From contig CAJNDS010001635.1 of assembly GCA_905221605.1 (NCBI GenBank), positions 310,001-374,000 on the forward strand: a DNA stretch of 64,000 nucleotides, written 5' to 3'. The translations under genes and the position numbers were made by a program. Source of the stretch: Symbiodinium natans. Lineage: Eukaryota; Sar; Dinophyceae; Suessiales; Symbiodiniaceae. Shown piece by piece: positions 1 to 9,769 of this stretch. The notes under the pieces were generated by a model. It was given only the letters and a program-made list of their open reading frames with translations. It made no database searches and had not been told where the DNA came from. How positions within the stretch are numbered: the stretch's first letter is position 1; every line of letters begins with the position of its first letter.

Positions 1-84
1 GGTGGCATACAATGCCGGGATCGGTGCATGCGCGCAGGCTGCGCACTGGGTCCAAGCACTCGAGCTCCTGAGGCGTGTTGACAG
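1..84 (+). CDS. PPR protein, partial exon (runs in from the left edge)
   Basis: Reading from base 2, the frame gives VAYNAGIGACAQAAHWVQAL followed by ELLRRVD. This is the dinoflagellate PPR pattern: Y-N-x-x-I-x-A-C, then W-x-x-A-L-x-L-L. PPR proteins are helical-repeat RNA-binding proteins, mostly acting in organelle RNA processing. The fragment covers one motif. A splice donor is plausible at 85 (ACAG|GTACTG), after which the frame loses all PPR character although it stays open to 265. The 5' part lies outside the window. The motif is clear; which gene it belongs to is unknown. Confidence 0.7.
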
Positions 85-674
85 GTACTGTGGCTTTTCA
101 GGTTTTTCATTCTGGCAGGGTGTTGTAAACCCTTTACACCCTGTAAACTCTAACCCCCAAACGGCTCGTTCCATGAGTCGGAGGACGCAGCTGGGGCACT
201 CAAGCCACAAGGATTCCCGACGCCCTATACAGCCTCTAAAGCCCTACAGAAGCACCAAAGTGTAGTGTTTCAATGATGTCTCTGACAGCCAAGCCTAAGC
301 TCTGGCCATACTGTTGCTACCTTCCTTGGGAGCTTTGCAATCCGGCCTGACTTCGGGGTTTTCCGGAAACAGTGAGCATCTTAGAGCATACGCCGAAGGC
401 TACCCCAGTAGTTTCAATCAAGTTTCTGGGGAAGAATGGCTTGAACGCGCTGCGTTACCCACTGGGCCCGCTAAACCTCATGAACCTTCTGAAAATCATG
501 TTCCGAGAAAGGTTTTTTTGGATCATTCTAAGACTCAGCAGCCCTTGAGCCGCAAGTGTGGGGAGGCAGATGAGCTTTGCAGCTGTCGCGCCGACAGTTG
601 TCACCTTCAACAGCACAGTCAGTGCGCTTGCTGCAGGGGGCACCTGGGCTTAAAAATCCGGGGTTTTCGGAGTG
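85..674. other. Probable intron or intergenic DNA
   Basis: Begins with the GT donor that closes the PPR exon. Open stretches such as 314-685 exist on + but show no recognisable motif. I see no gene here. Confidence 0.4.
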
Positions 675-784
675 TATACTACTAATTACTTATAAGAACC
701 CCGAAAAAATAGAAATATTCTTCCTTATCAAGGGTATGATTGTGTTTAATTGTTTTGGGGTTCTTAAGCAAATATAGTAGTATA
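675..784. mobile_element. Short inverted-repeat element (MITE-like), single copy here
   Basis: Left end TATACTACTAATTACTTATA (675) continues with AGAACCCCGAAAA. The reverse complement of the right end (752-784) reads TATACTACTATATTTGCTTA then AGAACCCCAAAAC. About 28 of 33 positions agree with two small indels. The ends TA-TACTACT would fit a TA target duplication as in Tc1/mariner-type MITEs, which is inference. It encodes nothing. Confidence 0.6.
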
Positions 785-1074
785 GGGTTGTGGGATTTGG
801 CCATGGTCACGCTTGCAAGCTCTCGTTGTTGCGAGTGATTTTCACTTGGTGTTGTCCGGTGGTCTTCGCCTTGGAACTGACTTGGAACGTGGCTCTCAGT
901 GACCACTTGTTTGAGTTAGTGGTTGGGCTTTCGCGGGGGTCAAGTCTAAGCTGATTTGCCTTCCAAGTCCTAACCTCCCTAACCCTGGACCGCGCAGATC
1001 GAGAAGCTTACCGAGGCAAATAGGTCTTCTCACCCCGAATGGTTCTTGACAGGGCACAGCCAAGCCATGGTCAA

Positions 1075-2636
1075 ATGGCGCTGGATGTGACTTCCAAACC
1101 CTCGGATCCCTCTGTGGTCTCCGTGGAACTTGAGCCGACCCTTCTGCGGGGCATTCCGCTACACTCATGCCTGAGCGGCACGGGACATCACTGGCGCCGC
1201 CCCCGCACCACCCAGAGTTTCACGACCAGCAGCCAGCAGACCAAACAGTTCGATATTTTCTTCAGCCATGACTGGGGAAGCATCCGCTTAAGCAAGCATC
1301 TGTCGCTGCTGATTGTTTTCAATGGTCTCCCAGCTGCCGGTGCAGGTTTCGCAGCGAGTCTCGTCATGACACTGCTGGAAACCTCTCACATACTGCCCAG
1401 GTCGTTTTGGCTGCCAATCTTCGGGCACGCGGTGCAGCTGATTGTGTTGTTCTTCTGGCAGTATGCGTGGATGTGTCTGAGAGGGCCAAGAATGGCTTTT
1501 GTTGACAGCTCGTGCATACCGCAGGGTGACGAGGTGCTGAAGGCGAGATGCATACAAAGTCTGGACCAATTCCTCAGCAAGTCGAAACAGCTTGTCGCCC
1601 TTTGGTCGCCTCAATACTTTCAGAGGCTGTGGTGCTCTTATGAGCTTGGATTCTTCCTGATGAAGCAGAAGAGCGCACAGACACTTCACTTCGTACCTGT
1701 CCAGATCGGCCTTCTTTGCCTCCTTACTTTCGTGGGTGTGACGATTTTCCAAGCTCCACTAAACATTGCCCTCTATGCTTTTCAGTTGACCTGGTTTCAG
1801 AGGGTTGCCGTGGTGTGTTCCTCGTGCGTAGTTCAGGGAGCCATCGTACTTCCTCTTCAATTCTTCTTCTGGACCAACTTGTTGAAGGAGCTCAAAGAGC
1901 TACCGCAGCAACTGAGGGAGTTCCGAGTGCAGGACTCTCAGTGCACCTGCTGCACACTGCAGCATTGCCACCCAGTGACCAAGCAGCCCATGCCTTGCGA
2001 CCGCGAGCTCATCTACGCGAGGATCCACAGTGCCTTCGGAAGGAGGTTGCAGGAGTCGTCGGCTCTTGAAGCATTCAACGACTACGTGCGGCAGACATTG
2101 GCTTCTTCAGTTGAACGCAATTTCAGGCACCACAGCACGATTTTGAGGTATACATTGCTTGCTGCCGGGCCGCGTCTTCGCCGTACCTGCCCTTGCATAT
2201 ATCAGAAGCCGTCCTTTTCAGCCCACCAGGAGACTACTGGGACATGTTCCTCGAGTACAGCAACTTCCTATACTTTGACCTGGCCATGTTCTGTTTTGTG
2301 CCCATCTTCTTGCTGATTGGACAGTTCGGCGTTTATCGCTCGGGCCGCTCCAGGCGTGTGGTCATCTTGTGCGTCCAGGTGGCGATGGCTAGCTTGGCTG
2401 GCTGCTTGCTTTTGCTGCCCGGGCCAATATTCCGCCGGTGTCTTCCGACAGACTACGAAAGAAGTTGGTTGCACCTGGCGCCGACTGCTGCGATGCTTTG
2501 CCTCAGCATCTGCTTGGCCTGGCTTGCCTGCAGCTGTGGCGGCTGTGTTTCTTCTTCTGAGCAGGCCTCAGAAACATGCGGGAGAAGCTCCAAGCCCCCA
2601 TCCGACGAAGAGAATGAGTCGTGCTTTGAGGTCTGA
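1075..2636 (+). pseudogene. TIR-like multi-spanning membrane protein, copy 1, frameshifted
   Basis: Same protein as the 3212-4780 copy. The start is set at 1075 because this ATG is shared with copy 2; an in-frame ATG at 1039 has no counterpart there. The frame is open through the TIR-like half (KQFDIFFSHDWG, then FVDSSCIPQGDE, then LWCSYELGFF). It is broken at 2167-2169, where GGG replaces the GGGG found at 4304-4307. After the break the ancestral frame continues from about 2170 to a TGA at 2634-2636 and still encodes the last three membrane segments and the acidic tail; the uncorrected frame ends at 2316. Either this is a young pseudogene, or a truncated form is made, or one base is miscalled in the assembly. 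Of 21 codon differences from copy 2 before the break, 16 change the residue, so constraint looks weak. Confidence 0.75.
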
Positions 2637-3211
2637 GGTCCCAAGTCCCCGGTAGGGTGCAGGGCCTACGAGTTCGAAATATTCTCGCCAAATTTTCTTG
2701 AAGCCGCTGTTTGAATGTGAACTAGGCTTCAATGACCTCCGATGGCCTAGGGAGTACTTGAAGCCACTCCCAGTTTCGGCCCCAAATGAACTGAGACTTG
2801 CGGGTTGAGGGTGTGCCCTGAACCCTTACCCAAGATGCGGATCCATGATGAATCCCAAAATCTTAAGTCTTGGATTGCAAGCTTCAGTTTCGATTTCGCC
2901 AAGCAGCTGGGCCTCTAAAGGAGGCTCTTTTCAGCATTGTTGAAGCTGAGAATACGACCCATGGTGCGGTGAGAAAAAGCATGCTTCAGCGCTTGCTTCT
3001 TAGCCAGCATGACAAGATAAGTCGGTTGATGTTCCATTTTTTGGATGTGAGGACCGATGTTGCTTGCGTTGCATCTGATGTGAAGACTTCTCTGAGGATC
3101 GTGGTGGTGATTATCATGATCCAGAACCCTGAGCCCTAAGAAGTTTTCCAAGGCAAATAGGTCCTCTGACCCCGAATTATTCTTAGCAGGGCACAGCCAA
3201 GCCATGGTCAA

Positions 3212-4780
3212 ATGGCGCTGGATGTGACTTCCAAACCAGCGGATCCCTCTGTGGGCTCCGTGGAACTTGAGCCGACCCTTCTGCGGGGCATTCCGCTACA
3301 CTCATGCCTGAGCGGCACGGGACATCACTGGCGCCGCCCCCGCACCACCCAGAGTTTCACGACCAGCAGCCAGCAGACCAAACAGTTCGATATCTTCTTC
3401 AGCCATGACTGGGGAAGCAGCCGCTTAAGCAAGCATCTGTCGCTGCTGATGGCTTTCAATGGTCTCCCAGCTGCCGGTGCATGTTTCGCAGCGAGTCTCA
3501 TCATGACACTGCTGGAAACCTCTCACATACTGCCCACGTCGTTTTGGCTGCCAATCTTCGGGCACACGGTGCAGCTGATTGTGTTGTTCTTCTGGCAGTA
3601 TGCGTGGACGTGTCTGAGAGGGCCAAGAATGGCTTTCGTTGACAGCTCGTGCATACCGCAGGGTGACGAGGTGCTGAAGGCGAGATGCATACAAAGTCTG
3701 GACCAATTCCTCAGCAAGTCGAAACAGCTCGTCGCCCTTTGGTCGCCTCAATACTTTCATAGGCTGTGGTGCTCTTATGAGCTTGGATTCTTCCTGATGA
3801 AGCAGAAGAGCGCACAGACACTTCACTTCGTGCCTGTCCAGATCGGCCTTCTTTGCCTCCTTACTTTCGTGGGTGTGACGATGATCCAAGCTCCACTAAA
3901 CATTGCCCTCTATGCTTTTCAGTTGACCTGGTTTCAGAGGGTTGCCGTGGTGTGTTCCTCGTGCGTAGTTCAGGGAGCCATCGTACTTCCTCTTCAATTC
4001 TTCTTCTGGACCAACTTGTTGAAGGAGCTCGAAGAGCTACCGCAGCAACTGAGGGAGTTCCGAGTGCAGGACTCTCAGTGCACCTGCTGCACACTGCAGC
4101 ATTGCCACCCAGTGACCAAGCAGCCCATGCCTTGCGACCGCGAGCTCATCTACGCGAGGATCCACAGTGCCTTCGGAAGGAGGTTGCAGGAGTCGTCGGC
4201 TCTTGAAGCATTCAACGACTACGTGCGGCAGACATTGGCTTCTTCAGTTGAAAGCAATTTCAGGCACCACAGCATGATTTTGAGGTATACATTGCTTGCT
4301 GCCGGGGCCGCGTCTTGGCCCTATCTGCCCTTGCACATATCAGAAGCCATCCGCCTCAGCGCACCAGGAGACTACTGGCTCATATTCCTCTTCTACCTCA
4401 ACTTCTTATACATTGACTTGGCCGTCTTCTGTCTTGTGCCCATCTTCTTGCTGATCGGACAGTTCGGCGTTTATCGCGCGGGCCGCTCCTGGCGTGTGGT
4501 CATCCTGTGCGTTCAGGTGGCGATGGCTGGCTTGGCTTGTTGCTTGCTGCTTCTGCCCGGGCCGATATACCGGCAATATCTCCATCTACGCGACGAAAGA
4601 AGTTGGTTGCACCTGGCGCCGACTACTGCGATGCTTTGCCTCTGCATCTGCTTGGCCTGGCTTGCCTGCGGCTGTGCTTCTTCTTCTTTCGAGCAGACCT
4701 CGAACACGTGCACAGAAACAGGCGGGAGCAGCTTCAAGCCCCCATCCGACGAAGAGAATGAGTCGTGCTTTGAGATTTGA
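3212..4780 (+). CDS. TIR-like multi-spanning membrane protein, copy 2, intact (522 aa)
   Basis: Residues 59-68 (FDIFFSHDWG) match the first strand and loop of TIR-type domains. Residues 141-153 (AFVDSSCIPQGDE) match the BB-loop region, and 171-196 (KQLVALWSPQYF, LWCSYELGFF) match the later strand with the W-C-x-x-E-L signature. Between the first and second block lie two strongly hydrophobic stretches (about 76-100 and 110-133). Further membrane-like stretches lie at about 207-226, 243-262, 390-415, 428-449 and 471-488. A Cys-rich loop (290-308, CTCC, C, C) and an acidic tail follow. No intron is evident. TIR domains in general are signalling or NAD-cleaving modules; the catalytic state of this one cannot be judged. 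FFSHDWG membrane proteins recur in dinoflagellates, to my knowledge without an assigned function. Confidence 0.85.
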   Translation: MALDVTSKPADPSVGSVELEPTLLRGIPLHSCLSGTGHHWRRPRTTQSFTTSSQQTKQFDIFFSHDWGSSRLSKHLSLLMAFNGLPAAGACFAASLIMTLLETSHILPTSFWLPIFGHTVQLIVLFFWQYAWTCLRGPRMAFVDSSCIPQGDEVLKARCIQSLDQFLSKSKQLVALWSPQYFHRLWCSYELGFFLMKQKSAQTLHFVPVQIGLLCLLTFVGVTMIQAPLNIALYAFQLTWFQRVAVVCSSCVVQGAIVLPLQFFFWTNLLKELEELPQQLREFRVQDSQCTCCTLQHCHPVTKQPMPCDRELIYARIHSAFGRRLQESSALEAFNDYVRQTLASSVESNFRHHSMILRYTLLAAGAASWPYLPLHISEAIRLSAPGDYWLIFLFYLNFLYIDLAVFCLVPIFLLIGQFGVYRAGRSWRVVILCVQVAMAGLACCLLLLPGPIYRQYLHLRDERSWLHLAPTTAMLCLCICLAWLACGCASSSFEQTSNTCTETGGSSFKPPSDEENESCFEI

Positions 4781-5264
4781 GATCCCAAGTCCCCGGTAGG
4801 GTGCAGGGTATACGAGTTCGAAATATTCTCGCCAAGTTTTGTTGAAGCCGCTGTTTGAATGTGAACTAGGCTTCAATGACCTCCGATGGCCTAGGGAGTA
4901 CTTGAAGCCACTCCCAGTTTCGGCCTCAAATAAACCGAGGCTTGCGGGTTGAGGGTGTGCCCTAAACCCTTAACCCAAGGTGCAGACCCATGATGAATCC
5001 CCAAATCTAAGCATTTAAGTCTTGGATTGCAAGCTTCTGCTTCGATTTCGCCAAGCAGCTAAGCCTCTGAAGGAGGCTCTGTATTGTTGAAGCCGAGAAG
5101 GCGACCCCGTGGCGCGGCAAGAAATCAGCCTGCTTCAGCTCTTGTTTCTTAGCAACCATGATAAGGTGAGTCGGTTTGGGGTTTAGGGTTTAGGGTCTAG
5201 AGTTTGTGTAAGGTAAGTCGGTTTGACATGACGGGGGTATAAGCCTAAGCTGCTCGGTTCCTTG

Positions 5265-5372
5265 GTGCAAGGCCAGCCGGAACGCGTCCAGGAGATGCTC
5301 CTGGCTATGGCGGGGGCGGCCGTGCTTCCGAACATCATCACACTGTGCCCCGGAAACGGAAGGGAATCTTAG
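5265..5372 (+). CDS. PPR-like exon fragment
   Basis: The frame reads VQGQPERVQEMLLAMAGAAV then LPNIITLCPGNG and ends at TAG 5370-5372. The order A/E-x-x-L-L-x-x-M, small residues, L-P-N-I-I-T is the second helix and loop of a PPR motif. The fragment is flanked on both sides by telomere-type heptamers and a G run (5383-5395). It may be a real exon or a relict; splice edges are unclear. Confidence 0.45.
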   Translation: MQGQPERVQEMLLAMAGAAVLPNIITLCPGNGRES

Positions 5373-5399
5373 GGATACTTTGGGGGGGGGGGGGGTTAC

Positions 5400-5560
5400 C
5401 ATAGTTCCTAAGCCCTAAACCCTAAACCCTAAACCCTGTTCCTAAGAAACAGCTAGAATTTATCATCTTTGCTAGGGTTCGGGTCTCAGCAAGCTTTGGG
5501 AGCTTAGGAAGTTGAGAGACATTTAGTTAGGGTTTAGGGTTTAGGGTTTAGGGTCCTGAA
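5400..5560. repeat. Telomere-type heptamers in both orientations
   Basis: CCCTAAA units at about 5408-5440 and TTTAGGG units at about 5527-5554 point toward each other across about 90 bases. No gene is seen from 5373 to 5950. Confidence 0.7.
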
Positions 5561-5950
5561 GCAAAAAGGGTTAGGGCCATTTGGCGGTTTAGTGTCAAGG
5601 GCAGTCAGCAAGTCTAGCTTCAAAGAAGGGTTTGGGATAAGGATAGGGGGTTTTGGATTTTTGGATCTTCAGGGCTAAGGGCTGAATTTAAAGCACAAGA
5701 TTCTGGAGCTGATTTTGTTCCTAATTAAAGCCCCGGTAAAACTACCCATGAACTATGTGTTGCCGGAACTTCTTGTTTATTTTTTTTGGGGGGGGGGGGA
5801 GGAGAGCGGAGGGGCAGATTTTGGGGCGTTTAACATGAGATAGAGACCTACCAGTGCCCGCAAATGGGCTTCGTTTACTGACTCGGGTCGGAGATGTGGC
5901 GCAGGGGTGACGAAGAAGCCACATTTGGGTTCAGGCTTCAGGGTTATCGG

Positions 5951-6080
5951 TTTGGGATGTTCCCCCTTATACTAACAGTTACTAACATTCCTTAACAGGG
6001 ACGATCGTACTCTACTATAAACAGTCCTTAATAGGGATTCTCGTACCCCTACGATAATCCCTATTAAGGACAGTTAGTAT
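5951..6080. mobile_element. MITE family 1, copy 1
   Basis: Left end TTTGGGATGTTCCCCCTTAT followed by ACTAACAGT; right end AATCCCTATTAAGGACAGTT followed by AGTAT, the inverted complement. The right end is shortened. TATCGG stands on both sides, but part of it could be the element's own GTTAGTAT, so the target duplication is uncertain. The interior holds a second partial inverted arm. Confidence 0.75.
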
Positions 6081-7098
6081 CGGCCTTTAAGGCCCTTACA
6101 CATCCCCAACTACCACAAGAACGCTCTCCATCGCTAGCCTCCAGCAACCTGACCTTCTTCTTGGGGACTTGCCTGGGCTACAGAACCGGGTTTTCAGCCG
6201 TGAAGCTTTGAGCAGAACAACCCCTAAGCCCGTTCCTCTTGAACTCGATTTTTATTCGCTAGAAATTATGAGCCCCTGCAGTGTGAGGAGCTCGGCAGTC
6301 GACGCCAGCGCGCGGCAGGAGAGGCAGGATGCTCAGATTTTCCCTGCCGTCCATGCAGAAAGACAGTCTAGTGCAGGGCATCCTCCCAGAACCCAGTTGC
6401 AACACATGGGGCCAAAAGAAAGCATACGGCCTTTTTCTGCGCCCCCGCTAAACCCGAAACCCATCCCATGAACCACAGCCCATGAACCACAGCCCAGGCG
6501 GGGGGGGGGGGGAACCCAAAAGCCACCATGAACCAGGAAAGGGGGGAGGATTGGTATGGGGGGGGGCGCGGCTAGGCTGGCGCATATATGCCCCATTGTC
6601 GTGCCTCGAACCCCCCACCATGCAGGCAAGGAATTTGCGAGCTCACTCTGGGGTTAGGCAATCTGGGAATAATCTGGGTTTGGTGGGACACTCAAGGGAC
6701 ACGATGGGGATGCTCTGGAGCGGGATACGGGTGATGGGCGAGGAGTAGACTGGGCGAGGAGAAGAGTTGAGTTAAAATCTTACAACATCACACCGAGGGT
6801 GGGAGAAAGAACGGAATCTTGGGGATCCTACGTGGGGGAGTGAGGTTGACGGATCACGATCAGCAACATCGGTGTTTTCAAGGGGTTGCTTAATTGGCAG
6901 GAGAGGAAATCCCTAGCTCTGAGCTACGAGGCCTACATGGCGGGGCAGGCTCCCCCTCAAAGCTCGACATCTCGGGTTTAGGGATTTCCCTGAGCCCTGA
7001 AAGCCCAACCCCAGCTGACACCCTCATTGCAGGGTCCGATGCCTGTAACCTGGAATCAGAAACGATGCTTGCGCCCTCCTGCTCGCAAAAAAGCCATG
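6081..7098. other. No recognisable gene
   Basis: An open stretch at 6169-6471 (+) has no known motif. G runs occur near 6500 and 6560. The rest is scattered degenerate CCCTAAA-like text. Confidence 0.4.
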
Positions 7099-7190
7099 GG
7101 TTTAGGGTTTAGGGTTCAGGGTTTAGACTTCGGGAGTCTGGGCTCACAGAAAGGGTTTAGGGTTCAAACTTCAGGGTTTAGGGTTTATAA
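7099..7190 (+). repeat. Degenerate TTTAGGG array
   Basis: Units of GTTTAGG interrupted by short unique text such as CTTCGGGAGTC. Typical of the intronic telomere-type arrays in this window. Confidence 0.7.
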
Positions 7191-7859
7191 GGGCTCAAAA
7201 CCCAACTAAAAACGGCTCAAAACCCAACCACAAACCCTCCCTTGCCAGGTGGACCTGGGCCCTGGCAGGACTGGAGCGCTTCCCCAGGCGCCCGCGCGAA
7301 GTCCCTGCGCACTACTTAAGTGCCCACGCGGTCGGTTTTCGAGATCCGCGTTTTCTTTTCGGGAACACACTTGAAAACAACTATAAGAACACACTATTTC
7401 GCGGTGTGTTTTTGTTGTTGTGTGGATCTTCTTTCCCCTTAGAAAAATTGGCCTTAACCGCTATAAATGCAATAGGCGCGGCAGTCTCACCTCTTTTGCA
7501 CGCGTCTTGACCCTGACCGCTGTTGATCAGTACAAAATGCAGCGGTCTCCAACAGTAAAGACCCCTAAGTTCATGGCTCACTTCAATGTCAGTGCCTATA
7601 GTTCGCAGCCCTCGAATCACCACTCTGCAAAGCCGTGGACAAACGGCTCCACGCAGAAAGGAATTCGAGTTAAGCCCGAGCATGCTAGAGACCCAGGCAA
7701 AACAAACCTTAAAGTTTAAAGGCAATCCCACCCAATTCTGCCTGCTTTCAAACCCCATCATCAGAGTCATGCACCTTAGATTCCTGGAATATCCTCTGAA
7801 TGCCCCACCCTAAACCTCAAGCCCTAAACCCTATGTGCCCTTTTCTGTGCCTTCTGCAG

Positions 7860-7946
7860 ACAGCGTTTGTCGGCCCCCCTGGCTGCGCGTCGGAGCGCTG
7901 CGGCCGCCTGCGCCGGGCAATGGCGCAGGGCCGCCCTGCTGCTGCA
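7860..7946 (+). CDS. Exon-like island, family not recognised
   Basis: A good acceptor (TTTTCTGTGCCTTCTGCAG, ending at 7859) opens a GC-rich frame reading TAFVGPPGCASERCGRLRRA then MAQGRPAAA. Telomere-type repeats lie upstream. The 3' edge is unclear because TTAGGATGG text follows. The last part could be half of a PPR motif, but that is weak. Confidence 0.3.
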
Positions 7947-8846
7947 GGCTGGGAGGGCTTAGGATGGTTTAGGGCTTGGCTTCTCTGGGGCTGATGTTTA
8001 GACCCTTTTGAGGAGTCTGGGTTCCGGTGTGAAATTGCAAAGCTGGCTTTGTCGTGGCTGCTGCCGGTCGGGCTGCATGTTGCGGCTTTAGCGGTTTTAC
8101 GGTTTTTGCCTGAGTCTGGCTTGCCATGCTGGCTTCACTAAACCCTAAACCCTAAACCGTGGGCCAGGTTCTCCAGGATGGTTCTTAGATCCTTTGAGCC
8201 AATGTATCCCGAAAAGCGCAGCCCGACCTTCCAAGTCCCCTCAATGAGTGCCTACCGGAATGTAATATATCACTGGGCAGCGAGGGTGGGGGGGGGGAGG
8301 CTACTTTGGGGTACTTGGAAGTCTAGGCAGAATTCGGGGTTTGTGTCCTGTTGCGTTTGTGATGACGTTGATGCTGGGCGAGGGTCATGCTCAGAAGAAT
8401 CATGCCTAAGAACTCGAAAATCAGTCAGAGCGGGCTGATGCACCTGCACAGATGCTCAGGCGGTCAGGCACGCAACAGAACATCAAAGCATGTCAGCCTG
8501 CCCGGAACTTCACAGAACCTTGACCCCGAAAGTGCAATCATTAAGCACTAGAATATTGAGGGGTCCTGCTTAAGTGTATTGCTTGTGTCGAGACATCACC
8601 AGACGCCGCAGACACGGCTGCCATCGCGTCAGCAGCCGCTACATCAGAGCCCCTGTGAATTGCACAGGCATAGACGTGTGCGCGAGTAATTTCCCTGCCT
8701 TCACAGATAATGTCATCAACGCTATATTGTTTTGCGTGAGGTGGAAGATGATGCATTTAGGAGCCCGACTTTGCAGGTCAGCTCACCTGTAGGTTTAGAG
8801 GCCTGTAGGTAGGGTGCATTTTGATGTAGAATTCAAATATTACGGT
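7947..8846. other. No recognisable gene
   Basis: A few CCCTAAA units at about 8140-8160. Open frames at 8178-8438 and 8574-8792 carry no motif. Confidence 0.35.
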
Positions 8847-9264
8847 AAGTAGTAGTTAGTAGTAGCAAGTAGTAGGACATAGTAAGTAGTATAGTACGTA
8901 GTAGGAAGTAGCTAGTTAGCGGGTGAGTTAGTTAGATTGTAGTAAGTAGTAGTAAGTAGTAGTGAGTAGTAGTCAGTAGTAGTACGTAGTAGTACGTAGT
9001 AGTAACTAGTAGTAAGTAGTAAGTAGTAAGTACTAAGTAGTAAGTAGTAAGTAGTAAGTAGTAAGTAGTAAGTAGTAAGTAGTAAGTAGTAAGTAGTAAG
9101 TAGTAAGTAGTAAGTAGTAAGTAGTAAGTAGTAGTAAGTAGTGGTAAGTCGAAGTGAGTTGTAGTTTGTACGTAGTAGTAAGTAGTAAGTAGCAGTAAGC
9201 AGTAGTACGTAGTAGTAAGTAATAGTAGGTAGTACCAAGTAGTAGGAAGTAGTGGTAAGTTTGT
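8847..9264. repeat. GTAGTAA heptamer satellite with irregular flanks
   Basis: The core, about 9016-9132, is a regular GTAGTAA heptamer array. The flanks mix GTA triplets with variants such as GTAGTACGTA. Long open frames on the minus strand (Leu/Thr/Tyr-rich) are an artefact of the repeat and are not genes. Confidence 0.9.
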
Positions 9265-9437
9265 AACATGAGAGCAATGATGGTCGCTTTCCGGGTGCCC
9301 TACCCCAAAGCTGGGACCGTAATGTTGGAACGTGCCATGTCTTCGTGTCCTTAGGTGGTTGGCGCCTCCGCCCATGGTTCTCTTACACGCTGCGGCCGCC
9401 AGTGCTGCCACCCTGCTGAGTGCGATCAAGGCTTAAG

Positions 9438-9526
9438 ATACGAACAGTCCTTGCAAAAAGGGATGAGAATAGGGAGTACTAGAGTCCCGATTAAGGACTG
9501 TTACTATAATAAGGGGGAACGTACCA
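9438..9526. mobile_element. MITE family 1, copy 2 (left end damaged)
   Basis: Left arm starts inside the consensus (ATACGAACAGTCCTT). The right arm ATTAAGGACTGTTACTATAA continues into TAAGGGGGAACGT. No clean target duplication is left. Confidence 0.65.
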
Positions 9527-9701
9527 ATTGACAGTGCTTGGATGTCGTTTCCTTGTTCATCATAGAGGAGGCAACTTGCGAATCAAGCGCCATCCTGCAG
9601 AGGGCTGGGGCGGCTGGGGAGGGTTTTTTCACATCCTCAGCTGAGAGGAGACAGAAAAGTTGGTCCGAGATGCGCTCGATGTCTTTTGGGGGAAAGGAGG
9701 T

Positions 9702-9769
9702 GGGGTTTAGGGTTTAGGGGTTAGGGTTTAGGGTTTAGGGTTTAGGGTTTAGGGTTTAGGGTTTAGGGT
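9702..9769 (+). repeat. TTTAGGG array, about 9 units
   Basis: Nearly perfect GTTTAGG tandem repeat. The right edge is TATGCATGCAGCCATGCG. Confidence 0.9.

Larger units (their letters stand above)
1000..5172 (+). repeat. Head-to-tail segmental duplication of the TIR-like membrane gene (two units, period 2137)
   Basis: Unit 1 runs from about 1000 to 3030 and unit 2 from about 3137 to 5172. Both carry the same upstream leader (GGCAAATAGGTC), the complete coding region and about 400 bases of downstream sequence. The offset is constant at 2137 through the coding region. The first about 1.1 kb of coding sequence is about 98% identical; from about 2170/4307 to the stop codon the copies are visibly more diverged; the trailer is similar again. 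The leader similarity fades a few bases upstream of 1000/3137. Confidence 0.9.

Noticed and set aside
1039-1074. Upstream in-frame ATG for TIR-like copy 1
   Set aside because: Copy 2 has ATT at the matching site; the shared ATG at 1075/3212 is the better start.
1288-1752. 154-codon minus-strand frame inside the TIR-like gene (also at 3425-3889)
   Set aside because: Shadow of the + strand gene. Present in both copies only because the copies are nearly identical.
8912-9429. Minus-strand open frames rich in Tyr, Leu and Thr
   Set aside because: They are translations of the GTAGTAA satellite; heptamer arrays without stops give long false frames.
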